DNA of 64,000 bases from Parvibaculaceae bacterium. GTDB lineage: Bacteria; Pseudomonadota; Alphaproteobacteria; Parvibaculales; Parvibaculaceae. Below the pieces are notes generated by a model. That model made no database searches and was not told where the DNA came from. It saw nothing but the letters and a program-made list of their open reading frames with translations. Position 1 is the stretch's first letter; each line of letters begins with the position of its first letter. The position numbers and the translations under genes are program-made. Below, piece after piece: positions 1 to 9,401 of this stretch. The DNA is taken from the NCBI GenBank assembly GCA_028283765.1, contig JAPWJY010000008.1, forward strand, positions 868,001 through 932,000. The letters run 5' to 3'.

Positions 1-2
1 TG

Positions 3-1659
3 CTGCTGCCGCTGGATGAAGCGGAAGTCGTTCGAATTGCCGCCGAGCTTCGCGAACGCAAGATTGAGGCGGCGGCCGTGTGTCTGCTGTGGTCGATCAT
101 GAACCCGGCGCACGAGCTGCGCGTGGCCGAAATTCTGAAGCGCGAATTGCCGGATCTTCCTGTCACCCTTTCCCACCAGATAAATCCCATTCTGCGCGAG
201 TACCGGCGCGCATCGTCGGCGGCGATAGACGCTTCTCTGAAGCCGCTCATGCAGCGTCATCTGCGTGAGATGGAAACGGACCTGAAAGGGAGCGGCTTTG
301 ACGGGCAACTTCTTGTCGGCACTTCGTTTGGCGGCGTCCTGAACGTGGAAGATGTGGCCGCCCGGCCGATCTATACCGTTAATTCGGCCCCTGCCATGGC
401 TCCGGTTGCCGGCCGCGCCAATGCACCGGATGAAGAAAGCATCATCGTATGTGACATGGGCGGTACCAGCTTCGACGTCTCGAATCGTGCGGGGCGGCTA
501 TATGAAGTTCACGCGCGAAACCTGGATAGGGGAGCAATACACCGGACATATGACCGGCCTGTCCGCGGTCGACATCAAGAACATCGGCGCGGGCGGCGGA
601 TCGATCGCCTGGATCGATTCAGGAGGATTGCTGCGGGTGGGGCCGCAGAGCGCCAAGTCGTTTCCGGGACCGGCCTGCTATGGACAAGGGGGAACGAAGG
701 CGACAGTCACCGATGCGAGCGTCGTTCTTGGCCATATCGATCCCGACTATTTTCTCGGAGGCCGGATCAGGCTCGATCACGGCGCGGCCGTTCGTGCGAT
801 CACGGACAATATTGCAAAGCCGCTCGGCATTTCGCTTTACAAGGCCGCGCATGCCATATTGGCGATCGCGACCGACAACATGGTCAATGCGATCCGCTCC
901 ATCACGGTCAACGAAGGACTGGATCCCCGCCAGTCGCTGCTGATCGCCGGCGGCGGCGCCGGCGGCATGACGATCGGCCGTATCGCCGAGCTGCTCGATG
1001 CCGATCGGGTTCTCGTGCCGCGCACAGCCGGAGCCCTTTCGGCCTCAGGCGGTCTGTTTTCTGACATCGTCACGGAGTTCAGCGTCAGCCGGAGGGCGGA
1101 TACCCGCAATTTCGACTATGACGGTATCAATGCCGATCTGGCGAAACTGGATGCCCAGATCGATACATTTTTCGAGCGGATAGGTACACCGGAGGATCAG
1201 CAGTTTCGGGAATTTTTCGTGGAAGCCCGTTATCCGCACCAGGTGTGGGAACTCGATGTGCCCTTGCGTGGATCGCGCTTCACTTCCCGTGACGATGTCG
1301 AGGCGATGATCGAAGGCTTCCACGCCGCTCACGAGCGCGTCTTCGCGGTCAGCGAGCCGGGACAGGGGCTGGAATGCATCTATTGGAAGGCTCGCGCGAT
1401 CGCGCGGCTGCCGAAGCCGAGCCTGCTCCGGCAGAGTTCCGCCGCTGCAGGCGCAGAGCCGTTGTCTGTGACGGATGCATGGTTCGGCAGCGACACGCCT
1501 GAGAAAACGCCACGATACGATGGTCCTTCCCTGGCTGAGGGGATGGTCTTGAAGGGGCCTTGCGTGATCCAGGAGCCGACCACGACCGTGGTCGTGTTCC
1601 CCGGGTGGAATGCCCTGGTCTTGCACAACGGTGACTACATGATGACGAAGGAGGCCTGA
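3..1659 (+). pseudogene. N-methylhydantoinase A / 5-oxoprolinase-type subunit, 5'-truncated and frameshifted
   Basis: The reading frame is open from the window edge (L-L-P-L-D-E-A-E) through CDMGGTSFDVS, the phosphate-binding motif of the HyuA/acetone carboxylase beta family. It then continues in a different frame with IVRGGYMKFTRETW, NIGAGGGSIAWIDSGG and GPACYGQGGT. Removing one A at about 483-484 restores the family sequence DVS-IVRGG, so this is a 1-nt insertion or a sequencing error. The family performs ATP-dependent ring opening of hydantoins, lactams or 5-oxoproline, or carboxylation of ketones, together with a B subunit. The stop lies 1 nt before the B-subunit start. If the shift is real, the product would lose most of its C-terminal half. 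Confidence 0.85.
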
Positions 1660-1660
1660 G

Positions 1661-3430
1661 ATGACGACCGAACCGCTTCTGCTTGCCATCCTGTCCAACA
1701 GGCTCGACCGAATCGTCCGTGAAATGACGAATACTCTGCTTCGAGCCGGCCGGTCGGCCGTGCTCAACACAGCGCGCGACTTCTCATGCTCCATCATCAC
1801 TTCGGAAAACGAACTTCTCGCGTCGGCCGAAGGGCTGCCGGTTCATGTCGTCGGGACCGAATTTCTCGCGAAGGCCATGACGGAACTTCACGACGATTTT
1901 CGCGAGGGCGACGCCTTCCTGCATAACGACCCATATCTCGGAAACACGCATCCCGCGGATCACGCGATACTGGTGCCCGTGTTTTTCGAAGGCGAACATA
2001 TGTTCACGGCGTGCGCCAAGGCACACCAGGCGGACTGCGGCAATGCGCTGCCGACAACCTACATGCCGGGTGCACGCGACATCTATGAGGAAGGCGCGCT
2101 CATCTTTCCGTGTGTACAGGTGCAGCGCGACTTCAAGGATGTCGGCGATGTCATCCGCATGTGCCGCCGCCGCATCCGCGTCCCGGACCAATGGTACGGC
2201 GATTATCTCGCCACTTTGGGTGCAGCACGAATTGCGGAGCGGCGCCTCAAGGAGCTTTGCCAGGAATATGGGCGCGATGTCGTGCGCACCTTCATCAGGG
2301 ACTGGTTCGACTACAGCGAACGGCGCATGATCGATGCGATCGGCAAGCTGCCGAGCGGCCTGATCGTCGGTGAGGCCCGGCACGATCCTTATCCGAACCT
2401 TCCTGAGGGAGTGCCGCTGAAGGTGACGGTCGCCATCGACAGCGCAGGCGGCAGGATCGACCTTGACCTGCGCGACAATCCCGACAACTACCCCGGCGGG
2501 CTGAATGAATCGGAGGCATGCGCGACAAACAACGTCATGACCGGTGTTTTCAACTCGATCGATCCGGACGTGCCCCACAATGCCGGCAGTTTCCGCCGTA
2601 TTTCCGTGCAACTGCGCGAAGGCTGCATTGCCGGCATCCCGAAGTTTCCGCATTCCTGCTCGATGGCCACGACCAACATCGCGGATCGCCTCGTCACCTT
2701 GACCCAGGCGGCGTTCGCCAACCTCGGCGAGGGGTTTGGTCTGGCTGAGGGCGCTCTGGGCATGGGAATATCCTATGGCGTCATCTCCGGCGAGGACGAG
2801 CGGTATAACAACGAGAGCTACGTGAACCAGATTTTCCTGGGTTCGACGGGCGGGCCGGGCGGTCCGGTCGCGGATGGCTGGCCGACCTACTATCTGCCCG
2901 TTGCCGCATCGCTGATGTACCACGACAGCACCGAGGTGGATGAGCAGAAATATCCGCTACAGGTCTGGGAGAAACGGCTCATTCCGAATTCCGAAGGTGC
3001 GGGACGGCAGCGCGGCGCACTCGGATCCAGGGTGGTCTACGGCTGCAAGAACAAGCCGATGATGGTGGCCTACACCTTCGATGGACACGAGAACCCTGCA
3101 CGGGGTGTGCGGGGAGGCATGACAGGCCAGGGGTCTGATGGCTGGAAGATAGACAAGGAAGGTAATCGCATCGCCATTCCGATGGCGGGCACGCAGGAGA
3201 TCGTGCCGGGAGAGCGTCTGGTGTCGATGACGGGAGGCGGCGGCGGTTACGGCAGCCCGCTCACCCGCTCCGCCGAACTTGTGGCGCATGATGTTTCGGA
3301 GGGGTGGGTATCTGCTGAGCGAGCCCGCGACATCTATGGGGTGGTTCTCACGGAGTCCGAAACCGAGAAGGGGTTTTGTCTGGTCGACGAAGAAGCGACG
3401 CGCAAACAGCGCGCCAGGCTTGGCGCCTGA
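1661..3430 (+). CDS. N-methylhydantoinase B / acetone carboxylase alpha-type subunit
   Basis: This 589-residue protein is close to full length for the HyuB family. It shows the family motif HNDPYLGNTHPADH at about residues 88-101 (likely metal/substrate site), a YNNESY segment, GSTGGPGGP, and the glycine-rich C-terminal GGGGGYGSP. It partners the A subunit in ATP-dependent hydrolysis of cyclic amides (hydantoin, 5-oxoproline, caprolactam) or in ketone carboxylation; the substrate cannot be read from sequence. GAGG at 1651-1654, 6 nt upstream of the ATG, is a good ribosome site. It lies in one operon with the A subunit and the following ABC importer genes. Confidence 0.92.
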   Translation: MTTEPLLLAILSNRLDRIVREMTNTLLRAGRSAVLNTARDFSCSIITSENELLASAEGLPVHVVGTEFLAKAMTELHDDFREGDAFLHNDPYLGNTHPADHAILVPVFFEGEHMFTACAKAHQADCGNALPTTYMPGARDIYEEGALIFPCVQVQRDFKDVGDVIRMCRRRIRVPDQWYGDYLATLGAARIAERRLKELCQEYGRDVVRTFIRDWFDYSERRMIDAIGKLPSGLIVGEARHDPYPNLPEGVPLKVTVAIDSAGGRIDLDLRDNPDNYPGGLNESEACATNNVMTGVFNSIDPDVPHNAGSFRRISVQLREGCIAGIPKFPHSCSMATTNIADRLVTLTQAAFANLGEGFGLAEGALGMGISYGVISGEDERYNNESYVNQIFLGSTGGPGGPVADGWPTYYLPVAASLMYHDSTEVDEQKYPLQVWEKRLIPNSEGAGRQRGALGSRVVYGCKNKPMMVAYTFDGHENPARGVRGGMTGQGSDGWKIDKEGNRIAIPMAGTQEIVPGERLVSMTGGGGGYGSPLTRSAELVAHDVSEGWVSAERARDIYGVVLTESETEKGFCLVDEEATRKQRARLGA

Positions 3431-3477
3431 AGCCAAACCTTGGCGCATTCATCCAACCACCGACATGGAGAATGAAA

Positions 3478-4485
3478 ATGTCGAAGACAGCAGGAAATAA
3501 ATCGAAAGCGCTGCGCGCCGTGCTCCTGGCGGCGGTGGCGGCAGTCTTGAGCACTACCGCGCATGCGGATGGTAGTCTCGCCGGAAAGACTGTCACGCTT
3601 GTGACATGCGGCACCTCGAACCCGTGGTGCAAAGTCTTCAATGACCAGATCACCAGCAAGCTGAAGGATGCGGGCGTGAAGGTGAATGTCCTGGAGAACG
3701 ACTTCGATGCCGTTCTCGAGGTTCAGCAGATGAACGAAGCGATTTCCCAGCAGCCCGATCTCATCATGGTCGAGCCGGCTGACGACAAGACGCTTGTCGG
3801 TTCGGCCAAGAAGGCCAAGGCTGCCGGCGTGCCTGTCCTTTATATGGATAGCCCGGCCGACCCTGCCATCATGGACGACATTGCATTTCAGGTGATTGCC
3901 GACAACGTCGCGCTTGGACGCTTCGCCGGACAGAACATCATCGACGGCTTGCGCGAACTGGGCCTGAAGAAGGCTAATGTCATCGTGATTTCCGGCACCA
4001 AGGGGTCGACCATGGTGCAGGACAGGCAGCGCGGCTTCGAGGAAGTCATGGCGACCGCGCCGGAATACAAGGTCATCGACGTGCAGGATGGCAATTGGGA
4101 TCCGGTGCTGAGCGGTAACATTGCACAGCAGCTTTTCGCAAAATACCAGTCGCAGGGCGGGATTCAGGCCGTGCGTGCGGAAGCCGACTATACCGCGATT
4201 CCGGTTATCCAGGCCGCACGGCAGGCCGGAATGAAGGTTGGCGTCGCGGAAGGCGGGTTGATCGTGTCCGGTACGAATTGCACGAAAGCGGGAATAGACT
4301 CGATCCGCGCCGGTGAGATGTACGGCACCGCGACGGAGGATGCCTTCACGCAGGGCGAGTATACGGTCGACGCCGCGTTGAAGTTCCTGCGGGGCGAGAA
4401 GGTCGAAAAGACGATTGTCGTGCCGGAATATCGCGTCACCAAGGCGACTCTGGGTCAATACTCGGAAGTCTGCTCGAAAGGATGA
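3478..4485 (+). CDS. Ribose-type ABC transporter periplasmic substrate-binding protein
   Basis: The 335-residue product starts with a clear Sec signal peptide (basic KSK region, then LRAVLLAAVAAVLSTTAHA, likely cleaved after AHA). The remainder is a type I periplasmic binding fold (Peripla_BP_4/RbsB family), with IMVEPADDKTLV and PVLYMDSP as typical hinge-side segments. The second ATG (3478) is preferred over the one at 3472 because GGAG ends at 3470, leaving a 7-nt spacer instead of 1 nt. It is followed by an ATPase and two permeases. The ligand is unknown; the linked ring-opening enzyme genes suggest a cyclic amide or related nitrogen compound rather than a sugar. Confidence 0.9.
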   Translation: MSKTAGNKSKALRAVLLAAVAAVLSTTAHADGSLAGKTVTLVTCGTSNPWCKVFNDQITSKLKDAGVKVNVLENDFDAVLEVQQMNEAISQQPDLIMVEPADDKTLVGSAKKAKAAGVPVLYMDSPADPAIMDDIAFQVIADNVALGRFAGQNIIDGLRELGLKKANVIVISGTKGSTMVQDRQRGFEEVMATAPEYKVIDVQDGNWDPVLSGNIAQQLFAKYQSQGGIQAVRAEADYTAIPVIQAARQAGMKVGVAEGGLIVSGTNCTKAGIDSIRAGEMYGTATEDAFTQGEYTVDAALKFLRGEKVEKTIVVPEYRVTKATLGQYSEVCSKG

Positions 4486-6029
4486 CCATGAGCGGGGCCT
4501 GCTCCATCGGTGGCGGAATGTCGCCATCTCTACTCGAAGTCGATCATGTCACGCGCAGCTTCGGGGCTGTTCGTGCCGTCGACGGAGTATCGTTCGATGT
4601 CAGGCCGGGTGAAGTCGTCGGACTTTGCGGCCACAACGGGGCAGGCAAGAGTACGATCGTAAAGATGCTGTCCGGCCAATTGAGGCCGGACAGCGGTCGG
4701 ATATTGCTTGCAGGCAACGAGTTAAAACTTGCTTCGCCGCGGCAAGCGCAGGCGGAAGGGATCGTGCTTGTCGATCAGGAACTGAGTCTGGTTCCCGCCC
4801 TCTCCGTTTTGGACAACCTTCAGTTGGGCAATTTCGATTCTACCTTCGTCCGGAAACCGTCATACGATTTCAACCGTGCGCGATCGCTCCTCGATGCGGT
4901 GGGATTGGCCCATGTCAATCCGGCCACTCCTCTCGAAGATCTGTCCATCGGGCAACGCCAGCTCATTGAAATCGCGCGGGCGCTTGGCAGGAAAGCAAGG
5001 CTGTTTCTTCTCGATGAACCGACGGCCACGCTGAGTAGCATCGACATCGAGCATGTATTCGCGGCAATCCGCCGGCTGACGGCAGCCGGCCACGGCGTGG
5101 TTTACGTGTCGCACCGCCTGGATGAGGTACTTCATCTCACCGACCGTGTGACAGTCGTTCGCGATGGCAGGCTGGTCGGCACGCGTGATACGAAAGCCAT
5201 CACCGGCAAGGAACTGGTGACGATGATGCTCGGCAAGCATGAGGAGCCGCCGCTCCGCGCCAGGGCGTCTGTCGCACAGGGCGGCGGCTCCACCCTGGCT
5301 GTGAGCGGACTTTTCGTCGGTGAGGGCGCGCGGGACGTCGCACTCACCGCGAAGGCAGGTCTGGTCTACGCGCTTGCCGGACAGGTCGGGTCGGGCACGA
5401 CGGAAGTGATCCGCGCCATTTCGGGGCTCGCACCGGATGCGCGTGGATCGGTTGTCCTCAACGGCAAACCGGTTCCGCTCGGTTCGATCCGTGCCGCGAC
5501 AAGGGCGGGCATCATTCTGGTTCCGGGAGACAGGAAAGGCGAAGGGCTTTTCCTCGGACAGAAGGTCGAGGACAATCTGACAGCCACTTCCCTGCCGCGT
5601 TACAGTCGATTTGGCGTCCTGAAGGCGGCTGGCCTCAGGAAACTGGCCCGAAAGCTTGCCGGGATTTGCGGCGTGGACGCCCGGCGGTTGCCGGATGCCG
5701 TTCGGGACCTGAGCGGTGGCAACCAGCAGAAAGTGCTGATAGGCCGCAGCCTCGAGCGGAAGGATACCAGGGTCCTGCTGTTCGATGAGCCGACGCGCGG
5801 TGTCGATGTCGGCGGCAGGGCGGACATCCACAAGCTGATCCGCTCCGTCGCTGATGGCGGCGCGATCGTTCTCTTCACGTCGACCGAGCTGCCTGAGATA
5901 CTTCATCTCGCGGATGTCATCGTCGCGATGCGTGGCGGCCGCATCGTGAGCGTGCGCGAGCGGGAACAGGTCGACTCGCACGAATTGCTCGCGGACATGA
6001 CCCATTCGTCTGCGCAGGAGGATGCATAG
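4482..6029 (+). CDS. Ribose-type ABC transporter ATP-binding protein (RbsA-like, two ATPase domains)
   Basis: This 515-residue tandem ATPase energises uptake. Domain 1 has Walker A GHNGAGKST, signature SIGQRQLIEIARAL and Walker B LFLLDEPTATL. Domain 2 has an altered Walker A (GQVGSGTTE, no lysine), signature LSGGNQQKVLIGRSL and Walker B VLLFDEPTRGVD. That pairing of one intact and one degenerate site is normal for RbsA/MglA/XylG proteins. The first ATG overlaps the upstream stop (ATGA at 4482-4485). An ATG at 4488 is 6 nt after AAAGG and may be the true start. It stands in the same operon as the binding protein and both permeases. Confidence 0.93.
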   Translation: MTMSGACSIGGGMSPSLLEVDHVTRSFGAVRAVDGVSFDVRPGEVVGLCGHNGAGKSTIVKMLSGQLRPDSGRILLAGNELKLASPRQAQAEGIVLVDQELSLVPALSVLDNLQLGNFDSTFVRKPSYDFNRARSLLDAVGLAHVNPATPLEDLSIGQRQLIEIARALGRKARLFLLDEPTATLSSIDIEHVFAAIRRLTAAGHGVVYVSHRLDEVLHLTDRVTVVRDGRLVGTRDTKAITGKELVTMMLGKHEEPPLRARASVAQGGGSTLAVSGLFVGEGARDVALTAKAGLVYALAGQVGSGTTEVIRAISGLAPDARGSVVLNGKPVPLGSIRAATRAGIILVPGDRKGEGLFLGQKVEDNLTATSLPRYSRFGVLKAAGLRKLARKLAGICGVDARRLPDAVRDLSGGNQQKVLIGRSLERKDTRVLLFDEPTRGVDVGGRADIHKLIRSVADGGAIVLFTSTELPEILHLADVIVAMRGGRIVSVREREQVDSHELLADMTHSSAQEDA

Positions 6030-6030
6030 G

Positions 6031-6987
6031 ATGGCGCAGGACGGTGAAGCGTTTCAGTTAAACAGAGGCCGGCCGATGACGATCGCAGCGGTGGGCGCCG
6101 TCGTCATCCTTGTTGCCGCAGCAGCTGCGACTACTCCCGGTTTTATCAGTATACAGAATTTTAGGGCGATCCTCGCCGCGACCACCTTTGTCGGCCTGAT
6201 CGCGGTGGGAATGACCGTGATCATGATCAGCGGCTCCTTCGTTTCGATGTCGCTGGGCACCATGGCGACCATCACAGCGATTTTCTTCATTTATGCGCTG
6301 AAGTTCGGCATTGCCGGGGCTATTCTTTCGACGCTGTTGCTGGGCGGCGTTCTGGGTCTCGTACAGGGGTTCCTCATCGGTGCCTGGGATGCCAATCCCA
6401 TTATCGTGACGATTGCCGCCGGCGCCCTGATGGAAGGTGTGAGCGTCGCATTGACCGGTGGCCAGGCCCTGTCTCCTCCGGACAACAATTATGCCTTCCT
6501 GAACACCACGCCCTGTGGAATTCCGGTAGGCACGTTCGTGCTGCTGCTGCTTGTCGCGGTGGTTGAGTTCCTCCTGCGCCGAACCCGCCTGGGCCGTGAG
6601 GTTTATATGCTTGGCGAAAGCCGGGCTGCTGCGCGTGCGGCTTCCCTGTCGCTGGGCGAAGTCGGATGCTGGGTGTTCATGCTGGCGGGATTTTCCGCAG
6701 CGCTGGCGGGGATATTCCTTGCCTCTTTCAATCACGGCGCGTCGCTTCTGCTCAATCGCGGAACATTGAACTATGACGCAATCGCCGCCACGCTCATTGG
6801 CGGCACGGCGATCGTGGGCGGCAGAGGATCCGTCTGGCGAACCCTGCTTGGCGTCATATTGATCGCCACGATCACCAATCTGGTCCTGCTGCGCGGCTAC
6901 AGTTTCGGGGCGCAGATATTCTTCAAGGGCGTTATCATGGCCGTGTTCGTTATTGTCATCCATCTGCGTTCACAAAGGGGACGCTGA
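6031..6987 (+). CDS. Ribose-type ABC transporter permease 1 (BPD_transp_2 family)
   Basis: This 318-residue inner-membrane permease of the RbsC/BPD_transp_2 family has about eight to ten hydrophobic segments, for example AVGAVVILVAAAAATTPGF near the N-terminus and VIMAVFVIVIHL at the end. It contains the family's GGTAIVGGRGSVWRTLLG segment near the C-terminus. The ATG at 6031 is chosen because AGGAGG (6016-6021) sits 9 nt upstream, whereas the in-frame ATG at 6022 would touch it. The stop overlaps the start of the second permease, so the two likely form a heterodimeric channel. Confidence 0.92.
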   Translation: MAQDGEAFQLNRGRPMTIAAVGAVVILVAAAAATTPGFISIQNFRAILAATTFVGLIAVGMTVIMISGSFVSMSLGTMATITAIFFIYALKFGIAGAILSTLLLGGVLGLVQGFLIGAWDANPIIVTIAAGALMEGVSVALTGGQALSPPDNNYAFLNTTPCGIPVGTFVLLLLVAVVEFLLRRTRLGREVYMLGESRAAARAASLSLGEVGCWVFMLAGFSAALAGIFLASFNHGASLLLNRGTLNYDAIAATLIGGTAIVGGRGSVWRTLLGVILIATITNLVLLRGYSFGAQIFFKGVIMAVFVIVIHLRSQRGR

Positions 6988-7979
6988 TGCCCGGAAAGTT
7001 GACGCTCGGTTACCCCTCGGCCCGGACGCTTCGTAAATCGCTGCCGCTTGTTGTCCTTGCGGTCGTGGTCGTGGCCCTGATCGCCTTGCCTCTTTATTCA
7101 AGTGCGCATGCGAGTGCGTTCAGCATCAACAATTCCTTGCAGAACGCCGCTTCGCTCGGTCTTCTGGCGCTGGGCGTGGGACTCACGATGATCATCGGGG
7201 AGTTCGATCTTTCCAGCCTTGGCGTCTACGCGATCGGGGGAATGATCGCTGTCAAATATGGAGCGGACTTCCCGGTCATGGGCATGCTGCTGGCGTTGGC
7301 GCTTGCCGTCGTCGTTGGCGGTGTCCAGGGCTGGATTATCGCGCGCACAGAGATCAGTTCCGTGCCGCTGACGCTCGGCGGCTATATCATTCTCCTCGGC
7401 GCCAGCCATCTCGTCAGCAACAGCCAGACCTTGGCTTATGCCAACTATGATGTCGGGATGTGGCTCGACGGGATTTTCGGCTTCGTCCTTTCTCCACGTA
7501 TCGCCATCGTGCTCGGTATATTTGTCCTCACCGCGGCTTTCATGGGGTGGACGCAGCTTGGCCGTGAAATACGTGCGGTTGGCGGCGATCGTCGCGCCAG
7601 CCGGGCTTCCGGGGTTCAGGTCGACCGGATCATTGTCGGAATATTCATCGCCTCGGCTTTTCTCTCCGCCTTGGGCGGTGCACTGTTCGCCTTGAGCAGC
7701 GCCGCGGCCAAGCCCGATCTCGGGCTTTCGCCTTTCATCTTTGCCGTCACGGCGGTGCTTCTGGGCGGTGTGTCGCTTGCTGGAGGGCGTGGAGGGGCAA
7801 TGGGTATTGTGGTGGGCGTCGTGTCGCTCAGCCTGCTTGAGACCCTGTTTTCTCTGCTGGGTACCCCGATCTACATGGTCAACGTGATTCGCGGCGCCCT
7901 GCTTTTGGTCGTGGTCGTCATCGAGGCGCCGGATTTGCGCCGGGCGCTGATTACTGTTCGACGAGCAAAATCTGCCTGA
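6987..7979 (+). CDS. Ribose-type ABC transporter permease 2 (BPD_transp_2 family)
   Basis: This 330-residue polytopic permease resembles RbsC, with N-terminal TM segment LPLVVLAVVVVALIALPLY and the conserved GGVSLAGGRGGAMGIVVG loop. It overlaps the preceding permease stop by one base (TGATG), indicating translational coupling. With the binding protein, the double ATPase and permease 1 it completes an importer. It is the last gene of the + strand run that begins at the left edge; a gene-free junction with repeated operator-like boxes follows. Confidence 0.92.
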   Translation: MPGKLTLGYPSARTLRKSLPLVVLAVVVVALIALPLYSSAHASAFSINNSLQNAASLGLLALGVGLTMIIGEFDLSSLGVYAIGGMIAVKYGADFPVMGMLLALALAVVVGGVQGWIIARTEISSVPLTLGGYIILLGASHLVSNSQTLAYANYDVGMWLDGIFGFVLSPRIAIVLGIFVLTAAFMGWTQLGREIRAVGGDRRASRASGVQVDRIIVGIFIASAFLSALGGALFALSSAAAKPDLGLSPFIFAVTAVLLGGVSLAGGRGGAMGIVVGVVSLSLLETLFSLLGTPIYMVNVIRGALLLVVVVIEAPDLRRALITVRRAKSA

Positions 7980-8095
7980 GCCACCGCCCAGGGGTATCTC
8001 CAGCCCTGCAAACCCGGCGACAGGCGTAGCCTGCCCCGTCATGCGCAGGTCGCCTGGTCAGGATAGATGGTGTTCCAAGGGGATGATGATGACGA

Positions 8096-8115
8096 CTACA
8101 TTAATATCGATGTAG
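8096..8115. promoter_or_regulatory. Inverted repeat CTACAT-N8-ATGTAG
   Basis: Perfect 6-bp arms CTACAT (8096-8101) and ATGTAG (8110-8115) flank TTAATATC-type AT-rich sequence. It lies 117 bp after the last importer gene and is a possible protein-binding site; no regulator gene is adjacent. Confidence 0.35.
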
Positions 8116-8253
8116 CGTCTGCGTTGACTTGTCATCGAAGGTTTCCGTCTCGTGATAAGAGCCATGCCCTTCCGCATGGCCAATGCGCGCGCCCGGTAAC
8201 CGCTGCTGCCATCCTTGCGTTAGCGCGGTAATCGTGCCCATGTCCGTTTCCCC

Positions 8254-8322
8254 ATCTGGTCTACGGATATCATATCTGGTCCATTGGACCAGATTCCGTG
8301 TTAAAATCACTGTATCTGGTCC
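8254..8322. promoter_or_regulatory. Phased ATCTGGTCC boxes, probable GntR/FCD-type operator
   Basis: ATCTGGTC occurs at 8254-8261, and ATCTGGTCC at 8274-8282 and 8314-8322. The middle copy is followed by ATT and then its exact inverse GGACCAGAT (8286-8294), making a perfect 21-nt palindrome. The third copy is followed by a partial inverse (GGACC, 8324-8328). Box starts are 20 and 40 nt apart, so roughly on one face of the helix. TGGTC-N-GACCA symmetry is typical of FCD-domain GntR repressors (known family trait); the assignment is inference. The last box ends 29 nt before the dusA start. Confidence 0.5.
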
Positions 8323-8351
8323 AGGACCGGCGCAGACCGTACAGAAAGAAA

Positions 8352-9389
8352 ATGCTCCAGAAGCCTGAGAAAAAAGAAAAATCCGGATATTTCAAAGCCC
8401 CGGTTTTTTCCGTCGCCCCCATGATGGACTGGACAGACCGCCACGATCGGTTCTTCCTGCGTCTCATTTCGGCGCGCGCCGTGCTTTACACCGAGATGGT
8501 CACCACCGGCGCGGTGCTGCATGGCAACCGCGAGCAGTTGCTGGGTTACGACGCGGCGGAGCATCCGCTGGTGCTGCAACTGGGTGGCTCCGATCCGGCG
8601 GCGCTCGCGCAGTCGGCGATGATCGCCGAAGACTATGGCTATGGCGCGGTCAATCTCAATGTCGGCTGCCCGTCCGACAGGGTGCAGTCCGGCCGCTTCG
8701 GCGCCTGTCTCATGCGCGAGCCGGAACTGGTGGCGGAATGCGTCGCGGCCATGGCGGCGGCGGTCTCCATTCCCGTCACGGTCAAGTGCAGGATCGGCGT
8801 CGATGAGCAGGACCCCGCCGAGGCGTTGCCCGCGATGGCCCATGCCGTCTCGCAGGCGGGCGTCCGTACCCTGATCGTCCACGCGCGCAAGGCCTGGCTC
8901 GAAGGCCTGTCGCCGAAGGAGAACCGCGAGGTCCCGCCGCTTGAGTATGCCCGCGTCCATGCCCTCAAGCAGGCCATGCCGCAGCTTGAGATCATCCTGA
9001 ACGGCGGGCTTGCGAATGTGGCGGCGGCGCTGCCCCACCTCGATGCGCTGGATGGCGTCATGTTCGGGCGCGCCGCCTATCAGTCGCCCTACATGCTGGC
9101 CGAGGTCGATCCGCTGCTGGGCCATGCGGGTCCGGTTTTGTCGCGCCATGAGGTGATCGAGAGCTTCATCCCCTATGTCGAGCGCCAGATGGCGTCGGGC
9201 ACCTCGTTCTACAGCATGGCCCGGCACATTCTGGGGCTCTATCAGGCCATGCCCGGCGCGAGGGCGTGGCGCAGGCTGTTGAGCGAGAAGGGACCGCGCG
9301 TCGGTCATGATGTGGCGGGCGCGCGCGCCTTGCTGGAGGAGGGGCTCACCCTCGTGCCGCGCTACCCTGAAGAGGCGGCGGCTGCATAA
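8352..9389 (+). CDS. dusA: tRNA-dihydrouridine(20/20a) synthase DusA
   Basis: This 345-residue FMN enzyme reduces uridine 20/20a in the tRNA D-loop. Diagnostic segments are SVAPMMDWTDRHDRFF near the N-terminus, NLNVGCPSDRVQ (with the catalytic cysteine), and VHARKAWLEGLSPKENREVPPL, which is characteristic of the DusA subfamily rather than DusB or DusC. The ATG at 8352 gives the short polar leader MLQKPEKKEK before the barrel; an upstream in-frame start at 8298 would run through the operator-like boxes and is less likely. The gene stands alone, convergent with the epimerase gene 12 nt downstream. Confidence 0.95.
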   Translation: MLQKPEKKEKSGYFKAPVFSVAPMMDWTDRHDRFFLRLISARAVLYTEMVTTGAVLHGNREQLLGYDAAEHPLVLQLGGSDPAALAQSAMIAEDYGYGAVNLNVGCPSDRVQSGRFGACLMREPELVAECVAAMAAAVSIPVTVKCRIGVDEQDPAEALPAMAHAVSQAGVRTLIVHARKAWLEGLSPKENREVPPLEYARVHALKQAMPQLEIILNGGLANVAAALPHLDALDGVMFGRAAYQSPYMLAEVDPLLGHAGPVLSRHEVIESFIPYVERQMASGTSFYSMARHILGLYQAMPGARAWRRLLSEKGPRVGHDVAGARALLEEGLTLVPRYPEEAAAA

Positions 9390-9401
9390 CCCCGCGTTTG
9401 C

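Larger units (their letters stand above)
7980..8351. other. Gene-free junction with operator-like repeats
   Basis: No convincing gene lies in these 372 bases. They hold an inverted repeat at 8096-8115 and three ATCTGGTC(C) boxes at 8254-8322, listed separately. The stretch separates the hydantoinase/importer genes, which look compositionally milder in GC, from dusA and the stronger GC-rich coding style that follows. It may be the edge of an acquired segment or the scar of a lost gene. Confidence 0.6.

Noticed and set aside
8101-8310. 69-residue minus-strand reading frame in the junction before dusA
   Set aside because: It runs through the palindromic boxes, has no recognisable motif or ribosome site, and looks like chance coding in an intergenic region.
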